Assembly: GCA_013399305.1 (NCBI GenBank)
Contig: VXAI01000019.1
Span: 3,723,880 to 3,787,879 of the forward strand
Source of the DNA: Rostratula benghalensis
Taxonomy: Eukaryota > Chordata > Aves > Charadriiformes > Rostratulidae
Reading direction: 5' to 3'
Length of the DNA: 64,000 nt
The translations under genes were made by a program, and so were the position numbers. Below the pieces are notes generated by a model. The model was given only the letters and a program-made list of their open reading frames with translations. It was not told where the DNA came from and ran no database searches. Each line of letters starts with the position of its first letter. The first letter of the stretch is position 1. Below, piece by piece: positions 51,296 to 64,000 of this stretch.

Positions 51296-54200
51296 TACTA
51301 CTTTCTGCCTGCTTCTTCTGGCCACATTATGATCATAATCCAAAAGCCTCTGAGAACATTAGGAAATATGAAGTGAAAAATTAAGGTAATTGAAAATTCA
51401 TTAGGAATATATATTAGCCTATATTGCTTTGCTCCTAACATGGACACTTTTATTCTTTTTTTTGAGATTAAACCTCACCATCCCTCTGAGGAATGGCATT
51501 CCCAATTGATTTCTCAATTTTAAAATAGCTTTTAGGAGGAGAAATATACCTGACTGATGATCTTCAAAGCTACAAAGGCAGGAGGATAAACAGCAAGGGA
51601 AGAAAAGAGCCATGATTCTTCAGCTCAAGCTGTTTGGGCATGCAAAAAGGTGTAGAAGGGGTGGAAAGAGAAATATAAACCACCATTCTTTCTGAAGAGA
51701 CGGTAATTCACAAAATCAGGAAGTTCCCCAGAGAAGTTTCTGGGGAAATACCACCTAGAAAAATAAGTGAGGAAGGATCATTTTCACTTGTATACACCAC
51801 AGAAGCTCTAAACTTCTGTGAGAAGCAGATTAATGCATTTAAGAAGAACAGTGGGTGGGGATGTCGGTTTTGTCTGATTAGTGGAATCTTAACCTCATGA
51901 AACCCTGGGAAACAAAAGTATTTAGAGGATGAGCATTCCTGAGAATAGCCTGAGCCTATAGGTTATTTTGCAATCTGCCACGAAAAGCTTTTTGAAATAA
52001 TAATTAGTTGCTTACAACTATGATGAACATAGTCTAATACCCTGGAACAATTTGATACCTTCAAATAACAAGAAAAGAGAAGATACTAATTATGATCCTG
52101 GTACAAGGAGGACCACATGACTCTCAGGACAGGACCTGCTGTGTGGACTTTTGCAGACAGCAGGCACCTCTTCAGTGAGGGGATGCCTACTGTGAAGTGA
52201 GGAAGAATAGCTAAACAGGCAGTCTCTTGCAACAATGGATTTCTAGTTATAATGAAGACCTCTGGTGGAGAAAAGCAATTCACAATAGGATTCACCTTCA
52301 AATTGACCTTAAAAAGAAGGAGCATCTAGTTCTGCAAAGATGCTCCAGCTGTCAGACCTTTTAATGCTCAAGTATTCATACCTACACTGATGTTCAGGTA
52401 CACTTGAGCTTTTCCAAGCCAATTCCAATCATTTCAACTGGACTAAGAGTTTCTGAATAGCCATTAGACTTCTGTTAATCTATATTAAAATGTGGACTGT
52501 ACCTAAAGAGTTCATTAAAATTATTACTTGCTGTACTGGAGATTTTCTTGAACTTATATGTCTTAGAAGCAGTCATTCTATGTCATATAATTCCTTAAAC
52601 TGCATACAAATCTAACAGCATTGGATCGTAGATTTGCATGCCTTTGACTTAATAATTAACTAAAAGGGAAGAGATACATATTACTTGAAAACCCAACTGA
52701 CACTTCATCAACTGACTGATTTCTTACCTTAAAAGCAGGTGCCTCACGTCAAGTTGACAATGGAACTGATGAACAACATTGTAAAACCCTGGAGAAGAAC
52801 TAGCAAGTCAATGCAGTGCCAGGGGGCTTGACTCATCTTTGTTTACATTTGCCAGTCAGAACCACTGTGTAAATAACCAGCTCTCTTCTATTGTGGTGTC
52901 ATCATATGATGCGATATGATACAACATGATTAACAGCATAATGTATATCACAGCTTTCTTCACTGTGATTTCATCCTTGGAGGATGCTTAGCTCTGTAAT
53001 TTTATTGCTTTGTGTGTAGTGATTTCGGAATAGCAAGGGAGGCATGACCACCTTATTAAAAAAAAAGAAGCTTTTCATGTAAGAAAAAATCACTATTTAA
53101 ATTCTTACAAAACTTGCCTTATTTAAAGCATATTTTCAATGAAAATAACGTCTTATGATGCATCTAATAAAGTAGCGTAAAGATAGCTTAATCATTAGGA
53201 AATTTAGAATTCTCAAAGATCTTTCACTTGCCATTTCCAACAGAAAATGTACATGTTTATCATGTCTACATATTTACGAGCCGGTTCAAGATACTGTATC
53301 CAAAATTGTGGGTTATCTGAGGAATTAAAATCCCCTGTAATTCACAAGTGCTAAAATATATTTTTGATGATAACGAAAATGGTTTGCTATATGCAATAAA
53401 ACATATTGTACCAAAGGTATATATTTTATTGACTAGGCCTGTAATAAAACTGGAGAGCATTTTTCAGATCTGGTATTTTGAAATATTTGTATTGAATCTA
53501 AATCACAGAAATGTGCATGTTGGTGATGTTATGAGCTGCTAAATATAGCAATAATTTTAAGAAATTAATCTCTTGTTTTTCTTTGGGGGAAGGGAAGAGT
53601 TTTAGTCTGTAGAATTTAGTTTAAATTAATATGGAGGAAAAAAATTGAGAAATATCTGCTGCCCTCTTCAAATTAATTTTGCATTTGTTGTCATTTTGAA
53701 GTACATTTTAGGTGAGGTTTGCTAAACAACTCATTGCAAAAGTGAAAGCGTAATGATGTTTAACTCTGCAATAATGGTTTGTTTTACTCATTTACTATTG
53801 CTTCAAAAGGAGTCAAAGTAATTCAAGACAATGAGCAGCTTCATCAGCTGCTAATTGACCATGAGCATGACCGTAAGTCAGCACCACACAAGATCAGACT
53901 AAGGTCGACATAAAAATGACTGATGAAAACAATCATGATTTCTGTCCATTCTAAAGAGATGAACTTAGAAACTTATGCAAACTTTGTTGCTTCTCTGCAA
54001 GTGGATAAGCCATGACATGTTTTTTACATGCCAAGTCATTAAATTTTCCCCTGTATGAAAGGTTGGCATGGCACAAATGCATTATTGAGAGTTCTACCTG
54101 GAAGTTTTAGATAGTGTACTTGTCCTATTGCAGTGATCAGCCCTGGGTGGATGTAATTCCAAACCATGAGTCTTGGCAGTCCACCACACCTGCGGGGACC

Positions 54201-56591
54201 CATCCCTTTCCAACTTCCTACCCATTTCTGCTCTGAACCCCAGTGAAGCCAAAGGCCTTCTGTGAAGGGGCAGCGAACCCCCCGTATGCTACACACTGAA
54301 GACTTCTAACCTAATTGCCTCTGAATTTATCCTACAAGAATTTCTTCCTTATACACAGTCTTGATTATGTTGACAACCTGAATATGATCTAATATCAATG
54401 CATCTTGAACCCTTACAGATTTTAATGGTGGTCATCTTCATTGCAAACTTCACGTTAACGAGGAAGTTTGGCATTCTTTCATATTTTCCAGCAGCAAGAA
54501 TATTAACAAATACATTAATATCAATGAACAGGGTATTTATTGTAGTTAAACTGTAACTGTATGCAACGATGTAATTTCATTTTGAATAGCTCACTTAACA
54601 ATGCTTTGCACATTTTCTTCTTCCACTGGGCTAGTGGAAGCGCATACAGATAAAGCAAATATATGTTATCACAATAGGCATAATATATAGCAATGATTTA
54701 ACTTATTTTTATTTTTCTTCTTACTTGTTTTAGAAGGTAAGTTTTTAAATCATCCATAATAAATATACTATTGTAATAAATCTGTATTGCAGTGTTTAGT
54801 GCATCCTTCTATAATCAGTTGATATAACAACTTTTTCTACTTTTGGACCACTTTGAAATGTTATTTTATTAAATCTGATTAATAATGACTGTTATTTCCC
54901 TTAAACTGCAATCATAAAAAGAGCTCCTATAAATATAATATACAAGCACATAAGTATATGTGGTCAACAAATTTAAAATAGTATCTCAGAAACGCTTCCA
55001 TTTCAACATCTCATTCACAAACTATATTAATACAGATGGATTGTTATTCTTTAATTCCTTTCTAATAACTGCTATTTCTAAGTATCTTTACTGCAGTTTA
55101 CAAATAATGAAGAACTACAAATGTCTGCCTCAGTGACACATGTCTCTCAAGCTTGGGAAATCACAAGTGCTAAAGCCGAATTTCTTGGGAGAAAACATAT
55201 TCAAGAAGTGGCCTGATTTGTATCCCATGCACTGTAACAACAACATCCAGTTTTCACCTGTGTTAAGTCAGAATTCCATTATGTGGATTTATGAATTTAC
55301 TCATTAAAAAATATTATTCCTACCTCAAATATGTGTCTGAGATATTACAATAAAGAACAAGGTGGAAAAGGCTCACAGTGTAAGTCAATAGCCTTTAGAA
55401 TTTTTAATAGAAAGAAAAGTAAATTCATCAAAGCAGTACTTATATTAATAATGGCCACAGAAAATATTTTCCCAAGTCAATAAAATAGTCTCTGCTCAAA
55501 CCATCCCTATTACCAAACACTGACCAAAGAATGCATATTTTGAGAAGCATGTTATTCATAAATGTATATACTGATTATTCCAAAAGCTACAACCAAACAG
55601 TACTTGAGATGCAATAGCTCAGTTTCATCTCACATAAACCATCACAGCTTCACTGCTTCATGCCAGCTGAGGATTCTGGCACATTAGATTTCATAAATCT
55701 AAAAATTAGCTATTTTACACTGTTACACAAGAAATACATGTTTAATTTCCAGGGAACTCATCTATTATCAGCTGTCTGGGTCATGGTAGAATGTGAAATT
55801 GATTGCAAATTATCTGCAAAATTAACCTCATCCAGTGGAAATCTCTCTGTAATTTGTCATTTTTATAAGTAAATATACAAGGTCAGCAGTCTTTTACTCG
55901 GCTCAATTCCTAAGTATATATTTTACATATCAATTTAGGAGAAAATTTTACCAACACAAGAGATTTGTGCAATCCAGAGGCAGGAAGCCTACTTACTGTT
56001 ATTCTTTCTGCTTAAATTCCAATTGTGCACAAGGGTTTCATTCACTCACAACAAGAATTTTACTTTGCAGGTTTTTTTTCCTGATTCTAAAAGTGCTTAT
56101 ACTCAAATACATACTTTTCATTCTTCCTCATTCAATATCTACAAAAGCTCAGTTTGTCATAGTGTATACAAAAGTCAGGGTAATACAATGAGATTATCAG
56201 GTGTATCGTTCAGACCAAAATATTCTTCCACACAACTTAAGCTGTAGCATTTTTTGCCGCAGAGCTCTGGCCATACAAACCCTAAACAGGAACACAAAAA
56301 CCAGTGGCACTGATTCCCAGCAAGAACATTTCCTAGGGCTAACAAGCACACAAATACAACTTCATCATCAGGAAATCCTTAAACCAAGGATTATTGGAAT
56401 CACACCTGGAGAAAGTATCACTATATTCTTGCCCTGTTCTTAGCCTTTTCCTCAGTATAGATACCAGCCAAGGGATCCTGGAATAGGTGGGCCATTGATC
56501 TAACAATTTATGATCTAGAAACCTAAAACTGCACTACTCCGATACAGTGCACTTTGAAAGACAAAAGGGCCTGATCAGAGAATCATCAATT
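51296..56591. other. Noncoding DNA downstream of MTNR1A
   Basis: AT-rich sequence. The only local rise in GC is at about 54.18-54.30 kb; the 85-codon - strand frame across it (54039-54296) resembles nothing I know. Some of the first kilobases could be extended 3' UTR. Confidence 0.6.
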
Positions 56592-57062
56592 CATAGAATT
56601 TATGGAAGGGAGCTTAAAGATCACCCAGTTCCAAACCCCATGGCACATGGGCAGGGACACCTCCCACTTGTCCAGGTTGCTCGAAGCCCCATCCAGCCTG
56701 GCCTTGAACACTTCCAGGGATGGGGCAACCACAGCTGCTCTGCACATCCACAGCAACCTGGTCCTGGTTGCTCCTCTGAGCAATCACCCTCACAGTAAAG
56801 AATTTCTTCCTAATATTTAAGCATAATCTTTGCTCTTTCAGTTTAATACCATTACCCCTCATCCTACCGCTATGTTCCCTGATCTCCATCTCTCCTTTAG
56901 CCCCTTTGGAGACTGGAAGGGGCTCTGAGGTCCCCCCCTTTTCCAGGCTGAACAACCCCAACTCTTTACACCTGTTTGCACAGCACAGGAGCTCCGGCCC
57001 TCTAATCATTTTCGTGGCCCTCTGCTGTTCCAACAAGTCTGTATCCTTCCTGTGCTTATCAT
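56592..57062 (-). mobile_element. CR1 LINE, 5'-truncated 3' end
   Basis: About 470 bp of CR1 in antisense orientation. From the left it shows TCATAGAATT (octamer tail), a GGGAGCTTAAAGATCACCCA-type terminus, the GGGCAGGGACACCTCCCACT block and the CCTTGAACACTTCCAGGGAT block. The - strand translation across 57069-56614 contains [28 protein letters not shown] and an SLEVFKARLDGA-like end, with some frame disruption. It is truncated at the 5' side near the sequence encoding DLLE and carries no enzymatic domain. Confidence 0.95.
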
Positions 57063-60000
57063 AATTCATTTATTTCATTAAACTGGCAAAGTATTTTCTT
57101 TCCACTGCTAACCAATAACTCCTAATACAGTAAAATCTCTGTTTTAACAATATAGCAGAATCAGATCCCAGAAATGCAGGGCAGCTTAGGATAGCACAGG
57201 GCAGAACAGCCACTGAAGTTGCAAATTACTAAGTAGATGTAGTAACAACAGAAAAACACGAGGGCAAGAATGACAACAAAATCATAAATAAACTCTACTA
57301 ACAGCAAATTACTTTTGCTCACTTTTTGGTGATACAATATCAGGTTCTTAAAAATTCACATGGAAAAAATGAAATTTGTGATTATTTTAAAATTTACATT
57401 AAAATATTATGTAGGTCAATGGATTATATATGAATGGTTTACAACCTTCAAGTCATACAAAAAGTCAAGTCCCACAAAAGATACATTTAGGTAGATGTTT
57501 ACATCCAAAATAAGGAAATATATCTACTACAGGCACATTAAACCAACTATAAAGGCGATAGACATCCAAACTTCTGTTTCAGACCGACTGAAAAGCTAAT
57601 GTGCCAATAATTTGTTCACTCTATTCTAGTCTTTCCTGATATTTTAATAATTCTCAACATCTTTCTCACCATAAATTTTGCCTAGCTTGACAGAAGAAAT
57701 ATTAATTGCTTCATCAATATTTATGTTCACGCAGATCATCTCTCCCAACCAATTCTGATGTTAATGCAATTTTCCAAGACAAGTGGAAATACATCTCTTC
57801 CCAAATTAATCCTTTCCCTTCTCCAATCCCAGACAACGTGCTCTCATTCCCCAGTTCTGACCATGCAATCAGCTTGTTTATCTCTATTCCATCCATCCAT
57901 ATGTATGACATAATGTTCTTCACTCTGAAATGTCCCTGTCCTATTGTGATCTATTATCACCACTCTTTAAGAGTAGTTTGATAGCAATTAAAGACAATCT
58001 TACAGACAAAGTAAACAGTTTCAGGACCAGTCACCCTCAAGAATCTATGATTTCATACAAGCATAACAATTTATAACATGAGTAAAACCCTACTGTGTTC
58101 TATTCTTCAAATATAGACCTTGCTTTACAATCTTCAAAATAATTTTATTTCTTTTAAATGCTCATTAATTCCATTATTGCCCCCATCCTTTTCTCTACTT
58201 GTTGAGAACTCAGCTTCTGTACTGAGGGAGGAATTAAATAGTCACTAGAATAAGTCTCCTGTGAGTTGTGACAGGAAAGGATATAAAATTCAGGGTAGGT
58301 ACAACTAAGTATCACAGCATTTGACATAAAATAAGTGTCTGTTACCTAAGGTTTTAAAGAAAGGAATCAGACCTTGTTTCAGGAAAAGCTCAGCAATAAG
58401 GAATAGTCAATAAAGAATCATCCCTGATGTTATCATCAAAAGGCTGTTATGGGAAAAATGGAGATCATCTTACATCTGAAACCAAAATTATACTGCTAGT
58501 CTAATGAATGTTTTAATGGTCTGTCAAAAAACGCAAGTTATTCTTAATGCAGTTACAATTAAACTAACTCTCCAAGTCCAAATAATCTATTATAGAAAAT
58601 CCTTATTGATGGTGTGATTCAAGTAATGTGTATGACTACAAATTAAGTAAGGTCTGTTAGACAGATGTCTGATAGTAGTTGGGAACCTAAGGGACAAGCA
58701 GTCAGTCTGGTACTAAATAGGACTCTCCTATCTCTTTTCTTTTATTGTTTCCGTTTCACTCCTTCAAGACAGATCCTGCAACTGATTCATACACTCAACG
58801 AAAACTGTTGCCTGGGAAAACAGCAACCAAAAGACAGAATCCATCTTACACAATTACTTCACTGCTGTTAGAAATTAAGTGTTCTCAGAGTTACTACTAG
58901 GACAGTATCCTGAAAAAAGCCAGCTAATTGCTAAGTTAACATAGAAAAAATAATAATTCTTTCTATTTTATTATCTGGTTTTCACAGATGAGTATGTATG
59001 TTTAGGAAGGCAAGCCAAAAGCCTGTTGAAGGTTCCCATAAATAACTCTGCAGAGTGTCACATCTAAAGACAAATACTAGTTATTACAAACTAGCCATGC
59101 AATCATAGTGAAGGGCAGGATGATGACAGCGTGGGCAGATAGAATGAAAAAAGTTCCATTTGTAGTAGTAATACACACATAAGGACACTCAGAGCAGTGT
59201 CTGTAGCCGCATGGAAGTATTCTTAAACATGAGTTCATGTTCACCCTCATCAGCTACTTTATTTTTTAGGGTTTTTGCACAGAATCTCAATCTTTAGGCA
59301 ATGCTCCGCGATACTGAGAACAGCAGTTTAGCAACTGTCTGTGATATTCTTGGTTTCAGTTCTTCCTTCTATTTTGGAAGAAGCAAATGTTCAAGGAGAA
59401 CCCTGATAATGCATTCCAAGTACGTTTGGATACAGCTGGCTGTACATAATTGTAGGCAGCTATGAAAATTGAGTTTCCATTCAGTAAAGAGTAAGTAACA
59501 GCCATAGGGAATAAGAAATTTGAAAATCATATGTATTATATTTGTTTTGTCAACACCAAATAACAAACTGAGCAACTATTGGGCTTGCATTTCCCCTGTT
59601 ATCCTACTTTACACTTCATTTCATTCAACCCTAATGATTTGTGGAGATGCCAACATAAAATTTTGGAGTGGATTTTTCATGTGGGGGTGTGTGTGTGCCT
59701 GTGTGCTCTATGGAGGTGGGACAGAACAGTTTCTTATGAACTGAAACAGCAAGGTTAGTAGTTATTACTAATAGCACAAGAATTGCTAGCTGCTATATGT
59801 AGAAAAATATAAAAGCGTGTCTGCTACCTTGTAAGTCACCCTGTAAGCATGTCTCCCTCTCTCTCAGCCTGATTTTCTACATGCCAGCTTGAGAAGAGGC
59901 AGTGACCACTGCTGTGGCTATTTCTGTAGATACAGCCAAGCTCCCACGTGGGGTCATGCCTCCTGATCTGATGTGTTCTGTTGCTGGACCACACTAACCC

Positions 60001-61196
60001 GCAAGTAAAAGCCATCCCTGTTTCATTTTACTCTCTGCTAGTCCCAATTCTTCCTTTTCCTGGGCAATAGAGAGCACAGTTGCTAGTACCAGGGATCAAG
60101 GTACTCATGGATTTCAACTCAGTCATGGCAGCAGATCCTATGAAGTTTTTTTTCTTATTTTCAAGGCTGGCAACTGAAAGTGAAAGGCAAGCAAGAGATT
60201 GGCAGAATTTCATTAGTTTTCAGACATGGAAATTTAGAATTTCCGGAGTCTGCTGCTTCTAAAAAGTAAGTATTTTAACTCTGGACATGAACTGAAATGG
60301 AATGCAAGTAATTTGCACTAAAATAACACCATTCCTTTTGGTGAAACTTGCTATCTCACATTTATGTCTGCATAATTTGCAGGTAAAGAGCATTGGAATC
60401 AGTTGGTATTTGAACAGGGCATCTGAATGAAAACTTTTTAAGTGTTATCAGTGAATTTTATCCAGTCATGATAGTCAATACTAGTGCAATTTTATTATGG
60501 AAGAATGGAGGACATTGTGATCTCATTCAGACAGAATTTATCATCAGGGCACCACTCTTTGTCTTTTTTTAAAGGACAAACCATGAAAAATAGGTAAACT
60601 ATGCCCAAATTTAAGCCATAGTTATTATATTCTCCCTGCCTAAAGGTCCTTGCTCTGTTTCAGACTTAACCTAGTATATTTTTCCTTTTGTACAGTAAAA
60701 AAAAAAATTAATATTGATACGCATTACTACTCCATTGCAACGGGAATTACACTCCCAGGAAGGCTATACTTCAGTAATAAAAGACAGAGGCAGCACAAAT
60801 TGTTCCTTTAACCAGCCATCTAATATATATATGCTTTAACTTGCAAATCGTGTAGGATAAATTCACCCTACTCAAATCCAGACTATGAATATGATTTCTT
60901 TCTGGAAAAAAAAGAATGAGGCTTGATCAGAATTAAAAGGAATAGACTGTAAATGGTCCCCTAGGTCACTTTGAAAGATGGGATTGCCAGCTCTAATCCT
61001 TCACAAACCATGAACCAAGCACACAAAAACCTGAGGATAGCATTAAAGAAAAATGTGATTTCAAATAATAATAAAAATAGAGTACTTTCATTTGCCTTCT
61101 ATTTTCAGGTCTTTAAGATGCAATCATACTCGTATTTTCAATGCCTCCTTAAAACCTGTATGAATAGACATCTACTTTTTCTTTTCCAGTGAAGAG
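57063..61196. other. Noncoding DNA between CR1 and the large LTR
   Basis: AT-rich sequence with no recognisable exon or repeat beyond short homopolymers and a GT-rich spot near 59.69 kb. Confidence 0.6.
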
Positions 61197-61559
61197 TGCA
61201 TACTGGATTTGCACGGTGAGGTTTTGGTAGCGGGAAGGCTAAGGAATGGCTTCTGTGAGAAGCTGCTAGAAACTTTCTCCATGTCCAACAGAGACAATGC
61301 CAGCCAGCTCCAATATGGACCTGCTGATGACCAAGGCCATCAGTGAGGGTGGTAGTGTCTCTGGAATAACACACGTAAGATGTAGAACCACGGCAGCCAG
61401 AAGAGAGGAGGAAGAATATGTGAAAGCAACAATTTTGCAGACACCAAGGTCAGTGAAGAATGAGGAGGAGGAGAAGGAAGTGCTTCAGGTGCTGGAGCAG
61501 AGAGAGAAGATTCTGCTGTAGCCTAAGGTGAAGACCATGGTGAGGCAGGCTGTCCTCCT

Positions 61560-61815
61560 GCAGTCCATGGACAATGGAGCCCTGAACAAAGTTGTGACCT
61601 CATGGGAAGTCCAAGATGGAGTCCTGGCAGGACCTGTGGCCCTGTACAGAGAGGAGCCCACACTGAAGCAAGTTTGCTGGCAGAACTTGTGACTCCATGG
61701 GAGACCCATGCTCAGGAGAGTTCCTGAAGGACTGCACCATGTGGAAAGAACCTGCACTGGAGCTGTTTATGAAGACCTGCACCTTATGAAAGGACTCACA
61801 TTGGAGTAGTGGACT
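61560..61815 (+). repeat. Degenerate tandem repeats of about 45-50 bp inside the LTR U3
   Basis: At least four related units follow each other, near 61620, 61675, 61721 and 61766. Each carries a variant of CTG(A/G)AGGACTGCACC, then a CATGGGA-like element, then ACCCACACTGGAG. The last three boundaries are spaced about 45 bp apart (61675-61720, 61721-61765, 61766-61810). Sense-strand U3 repeats of this kind often act as enhancer arrays in retroviral LTRs, but that role is inference here. Confidence 0.6.
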
Positions 61816-62065
61816 GTCTCCCATTGCAGAGGGGAAGCAGGGGAAGATTTGTGAGGAGTCCTCCCCCTGAGGAGAAAGGACCAGCAGAGGCCACATGTGA
61901 TGAACTGACCACAACCACCATTCTCTGTCCCCCTGTCCTGCTCTGGGAGAGGACGTAGTGAAATGGGGAGTGAAGTTGAGCCAGAGAAGAAGTGAGGGGT
62001 GGGGGTGAGTGTGTTTTAAAATTTGTTTTTTAATTCTCGTTACCCTTCTCTGACTTCTGATTGGC

Positions 62066-62071
62066 AATAAA
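62066..62071 (+). terminator. LTR polyadenylation signal AATAAA
   Basis: AATAAA in the large LTR, followed by AT-rich sequence and a U5-like region of about 165 bp. Its place relative to the LTR edge is the main argument for + strand orientation. Confidence 0.6.
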
Positions 62072-62238
62072 TTAAATTAATTTTCCCCAAATTGAGTCAG
62101 TTTTGCCCATGATGGTAATTGCTGCATGATCTCCCTGTCCTTATCTCGATCCATGAGCCTTTTGCTGTATTTTCTCTCCCACTGTCCAGCTGAGGAGATG
62201 AGTGATAGAACAGCTGTGGTCAGGGTCAGCCCACCACA

Positions 62239-64000
62239 GAATGACATTCTCCTGTTACTGTCCGTAGATGAAAAGCACCAGGTATCATAACAAAGCTGAA
62301 ATTAGAAGTTCTATACGAAGATACATACTTAAAAACCAGGAAAAGCACTCTCTGTGTACTTCTCCCATGTTCAACAGCACAAGAAACTTCAGTAAAATTC
62401 TGTTCCTTTACCACTTGAATGCAAAATAGCTTGTCAATGGTTAGGTGGGTAAATCATCTGACTATCTTTTAACACCTCCACTCTGTCATTCTTTTAATCT
62501 ACTTTGTGCAAATAATCCTAGGGAGGAAGAGGCAGTGTGAGGAAACAACAGTAGAACTGCATGTATATCATCATTACTGAGAATTTTATTGCTATTCAGT
62601 ACTAAGGAAAATTTCTATATCAAAATACAATAAAAAGAAAATAATAATAAAATGAAATAAACATTATTACTGAAGTAATCACCTAAGAATTAGGTATATT
62701 AAAAAACAATTTTCACATACAAAATAAAGCCAGATGGCATTCTTCCAACTACTTAAGGCTTTTTTCCCTTAGATATTTTCTAATCTGTTTTCTGTCCACA
62801 CCCTGAATATTTGTAATATTAATATAGAGATGGTTGTACAACAAAATTAGCTCGTTTTGATTAGGGATCCTATAGATCCTATAATGCCTGTGGAGTACTT
62901 CAAGACTCCACGCAGGGACAGCCCTTAGTGGCAACCAGCAGAGCAGATATGGGAATCTTGTGTCTTTGGTTTTAAAAGATCATTCAAGATTTTTCAGCAG
63001 CATACAAACCTTGACAAATTGTATCTCTACTCTCCTTACATAACAGTCCCAAGATTACAATTTATTTCTAGAAGTTTTAGTGTTTTAGAGCTATCAATTT
63101 TCATTTGCATTAATTTACTTCTGCCTTTACACTGTCTACAAATTAGTGCTTTGAAAATTTAAACAAAACCCCCCAATAACATATAGTAATTTGAAATATG
63201 CATAAAAATTGTTGGCTAAACGTCTGCAATCCTAAAATGTACACATTTTCATACACATATAAAAGAAACAAGGCTTGAAATATATAGGAGCATATTAGAA
63301 CTGAAGCAAGAATTAAATAAATAAGAAAAAAATAAAAGCAAACCAAACTCAGAACTCTTGAATAAAAACTATAATTTTACTCAGTGTGTTTTTGACAAAG
63401 CTTAATTCTGCTATGGGGGCTGTCTAACATGCTTAAGATGTGCAATTTTAGGTTGATTCTTGAGAACTGAGATGCAATTATTTCTATTCATGAAGCCAGT
63501 ATGGTTTGGATTTTTTTTTGGCCTTAAGCAAACTCTCAGATAATTTCCCTAGCCTTGTTTTCCTGTATGAGAAGCACTAGCCACTATTTTTACTCACTCA
63601 GATTCTCACGGATAATTGCATCCTGCGTGTATTGTAGATGAGAAGCCTCCAAGTTCTTGCGTAGGACCTTTCCAGAAATAACACAGGAGTGAGCCATGTG
63701 CTAAGTAAATTGTTCTGGCGTGTGGCCCATAACTGCAGCCCCTCCAGTAAGGAACTGCGCATGAAATTCTTGTGTGACTCATGTGCAGTCGTTCTTTCAC
63801 CTGGCAGACACACATTTGCTCACACTATGCTGTAAGAATGGAACTCGATAAAATCAACTTCATCAAGGCTGGAGACATCTTAGGTATAGAAGTGGAATAA
63901 TTAATCTGCTGTTTATGTGGAAATTCAAACTCTTCTAAACTATCCCAACAACAAGAAGGGGTTCTTAGACCTATTCTTACCAAACTAAAGATGCCTTATT
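62239..64000. other. Noncoding DNA at the right edge
   Basis: AT-rich up to 63.59 kb. At 63.60-63.84 kb the composition is more balanced and several CpGs appear, which could be a conserved noncoding element or an unrecognised exon; neither strand gives a recognisable peptide. Confidence 0.55.

Larger units (their letters stand above)
61197..62238 (+). mobile_element. Solo LTR of an avian endogenous retrovirus (about 1.04 kb)
   Basis: The left edge is TGCATACTGGATTTGCACGG and the right edge GGGTCAGCCCACCACA, giving TG...CA termini with an imperfect inverted ACA/TGT-type end. An AATAAA at 62066-62071 lies about 170 bp before the right edge, as expected for a U3-R-U5 arrangement with sense on the + strand. 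The U5-like block (GACAGTG/CCAGCTGAGGAG-type sequence near 62.19 kb) and the whole layout match an LTR type I know from several bird genomes, although I cannot give a library name. No gag, pol or env flanks it, so it is a solo LTR. A 4-6 bp target duplication is not clear: the left flank is GAAGAG and the right flank GAATGA. Confidence 0.82.

Noticed and set aside
61600..62067. 155-codon - strand frame
   Set aside because: It lies inside the solo LTR, where its low-complexity translation reflects the repeat array rather than a gene.
1..64000. CRISPR arrays, bacterial operons, tRNA or rRNA genes
   Set aside because: No regularly spaced repeats, Shine-Dalgarno-led gene strings or tRNA-like GGTTCGAATCC arms were seen; the DNA is vertebrate.

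Overview
This is vertebrate nuclear DNA, almost certainly from a bird. The interspersed repeats are 3' ends of CR1 LINEs with the usual avian signature: a conserved C-terminal reading frame followed by an octamer-like tail. There is also a roughly 1 kb solo LTR of a kind I recognise from bird genomes. The rest is AT-rich, CpG-poor, non-operonic sequence without dense coding. I can defend one protein-coding exon.

The gene is the melatonin receptor MT1 (MTNR1A), + strand. Exon 2 (50105-50973) is intact and encodes TM2 through the C-terminal tail: about 288 of a predicted 350 residues, in register with human MT1 numbering by a constant offset. It opens with a phase-1 acceptor and ends in the family's DSV tail, followed by a short 3' UTR with AATAAA at 51270. 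Exon 1 (N-terminus and TM1) was not found in the 50 kb upstream, so most or all of that sequence is probably MTNR1A intron 1, possibly with upstream intergenic DNA.

Layout: 1-9.8 kb is T-rich noncoding DNA with a few weak exon-like stretches. A short CR1 3' end lies at 9838-9954. From 10 to 24 kb the sequence is T-rich noncoding, with one unidentified coding-like relic on the - strand near 14 kb. A + strand CR1 3' end lies at 24150-24587. A - strand CR1 at 29049 to about 30720 keeps its endonuclease part and 3' end but has lost the reverse transcriptase. A probable solo LTR of about 410 bp lies at 37198-37608, then MTNR1A exon 2. A - strand CR1 3' end follows at 56592-57062, then a 1.04 kb solo LTR at 61197-62238 with internal repeats of about 45 bp. 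The rest is unique AT-rich sequence with homopolymers, small microsatellites and short hairpins.

The + strand shifts from T-rich (roughly 7-22 kb) to A-rich (roughly 23-64 kb), which may reflect transcription or replication asymmetry. I found no operon, CRISPR array, tRNA or rRNA, and nothing that amounts to an undescribed biological system. The most useful follow-ups are the missing exon 1, the internally deleted CR1, the repeat structure in the large LTR and the coding-like relic near 14 kb.
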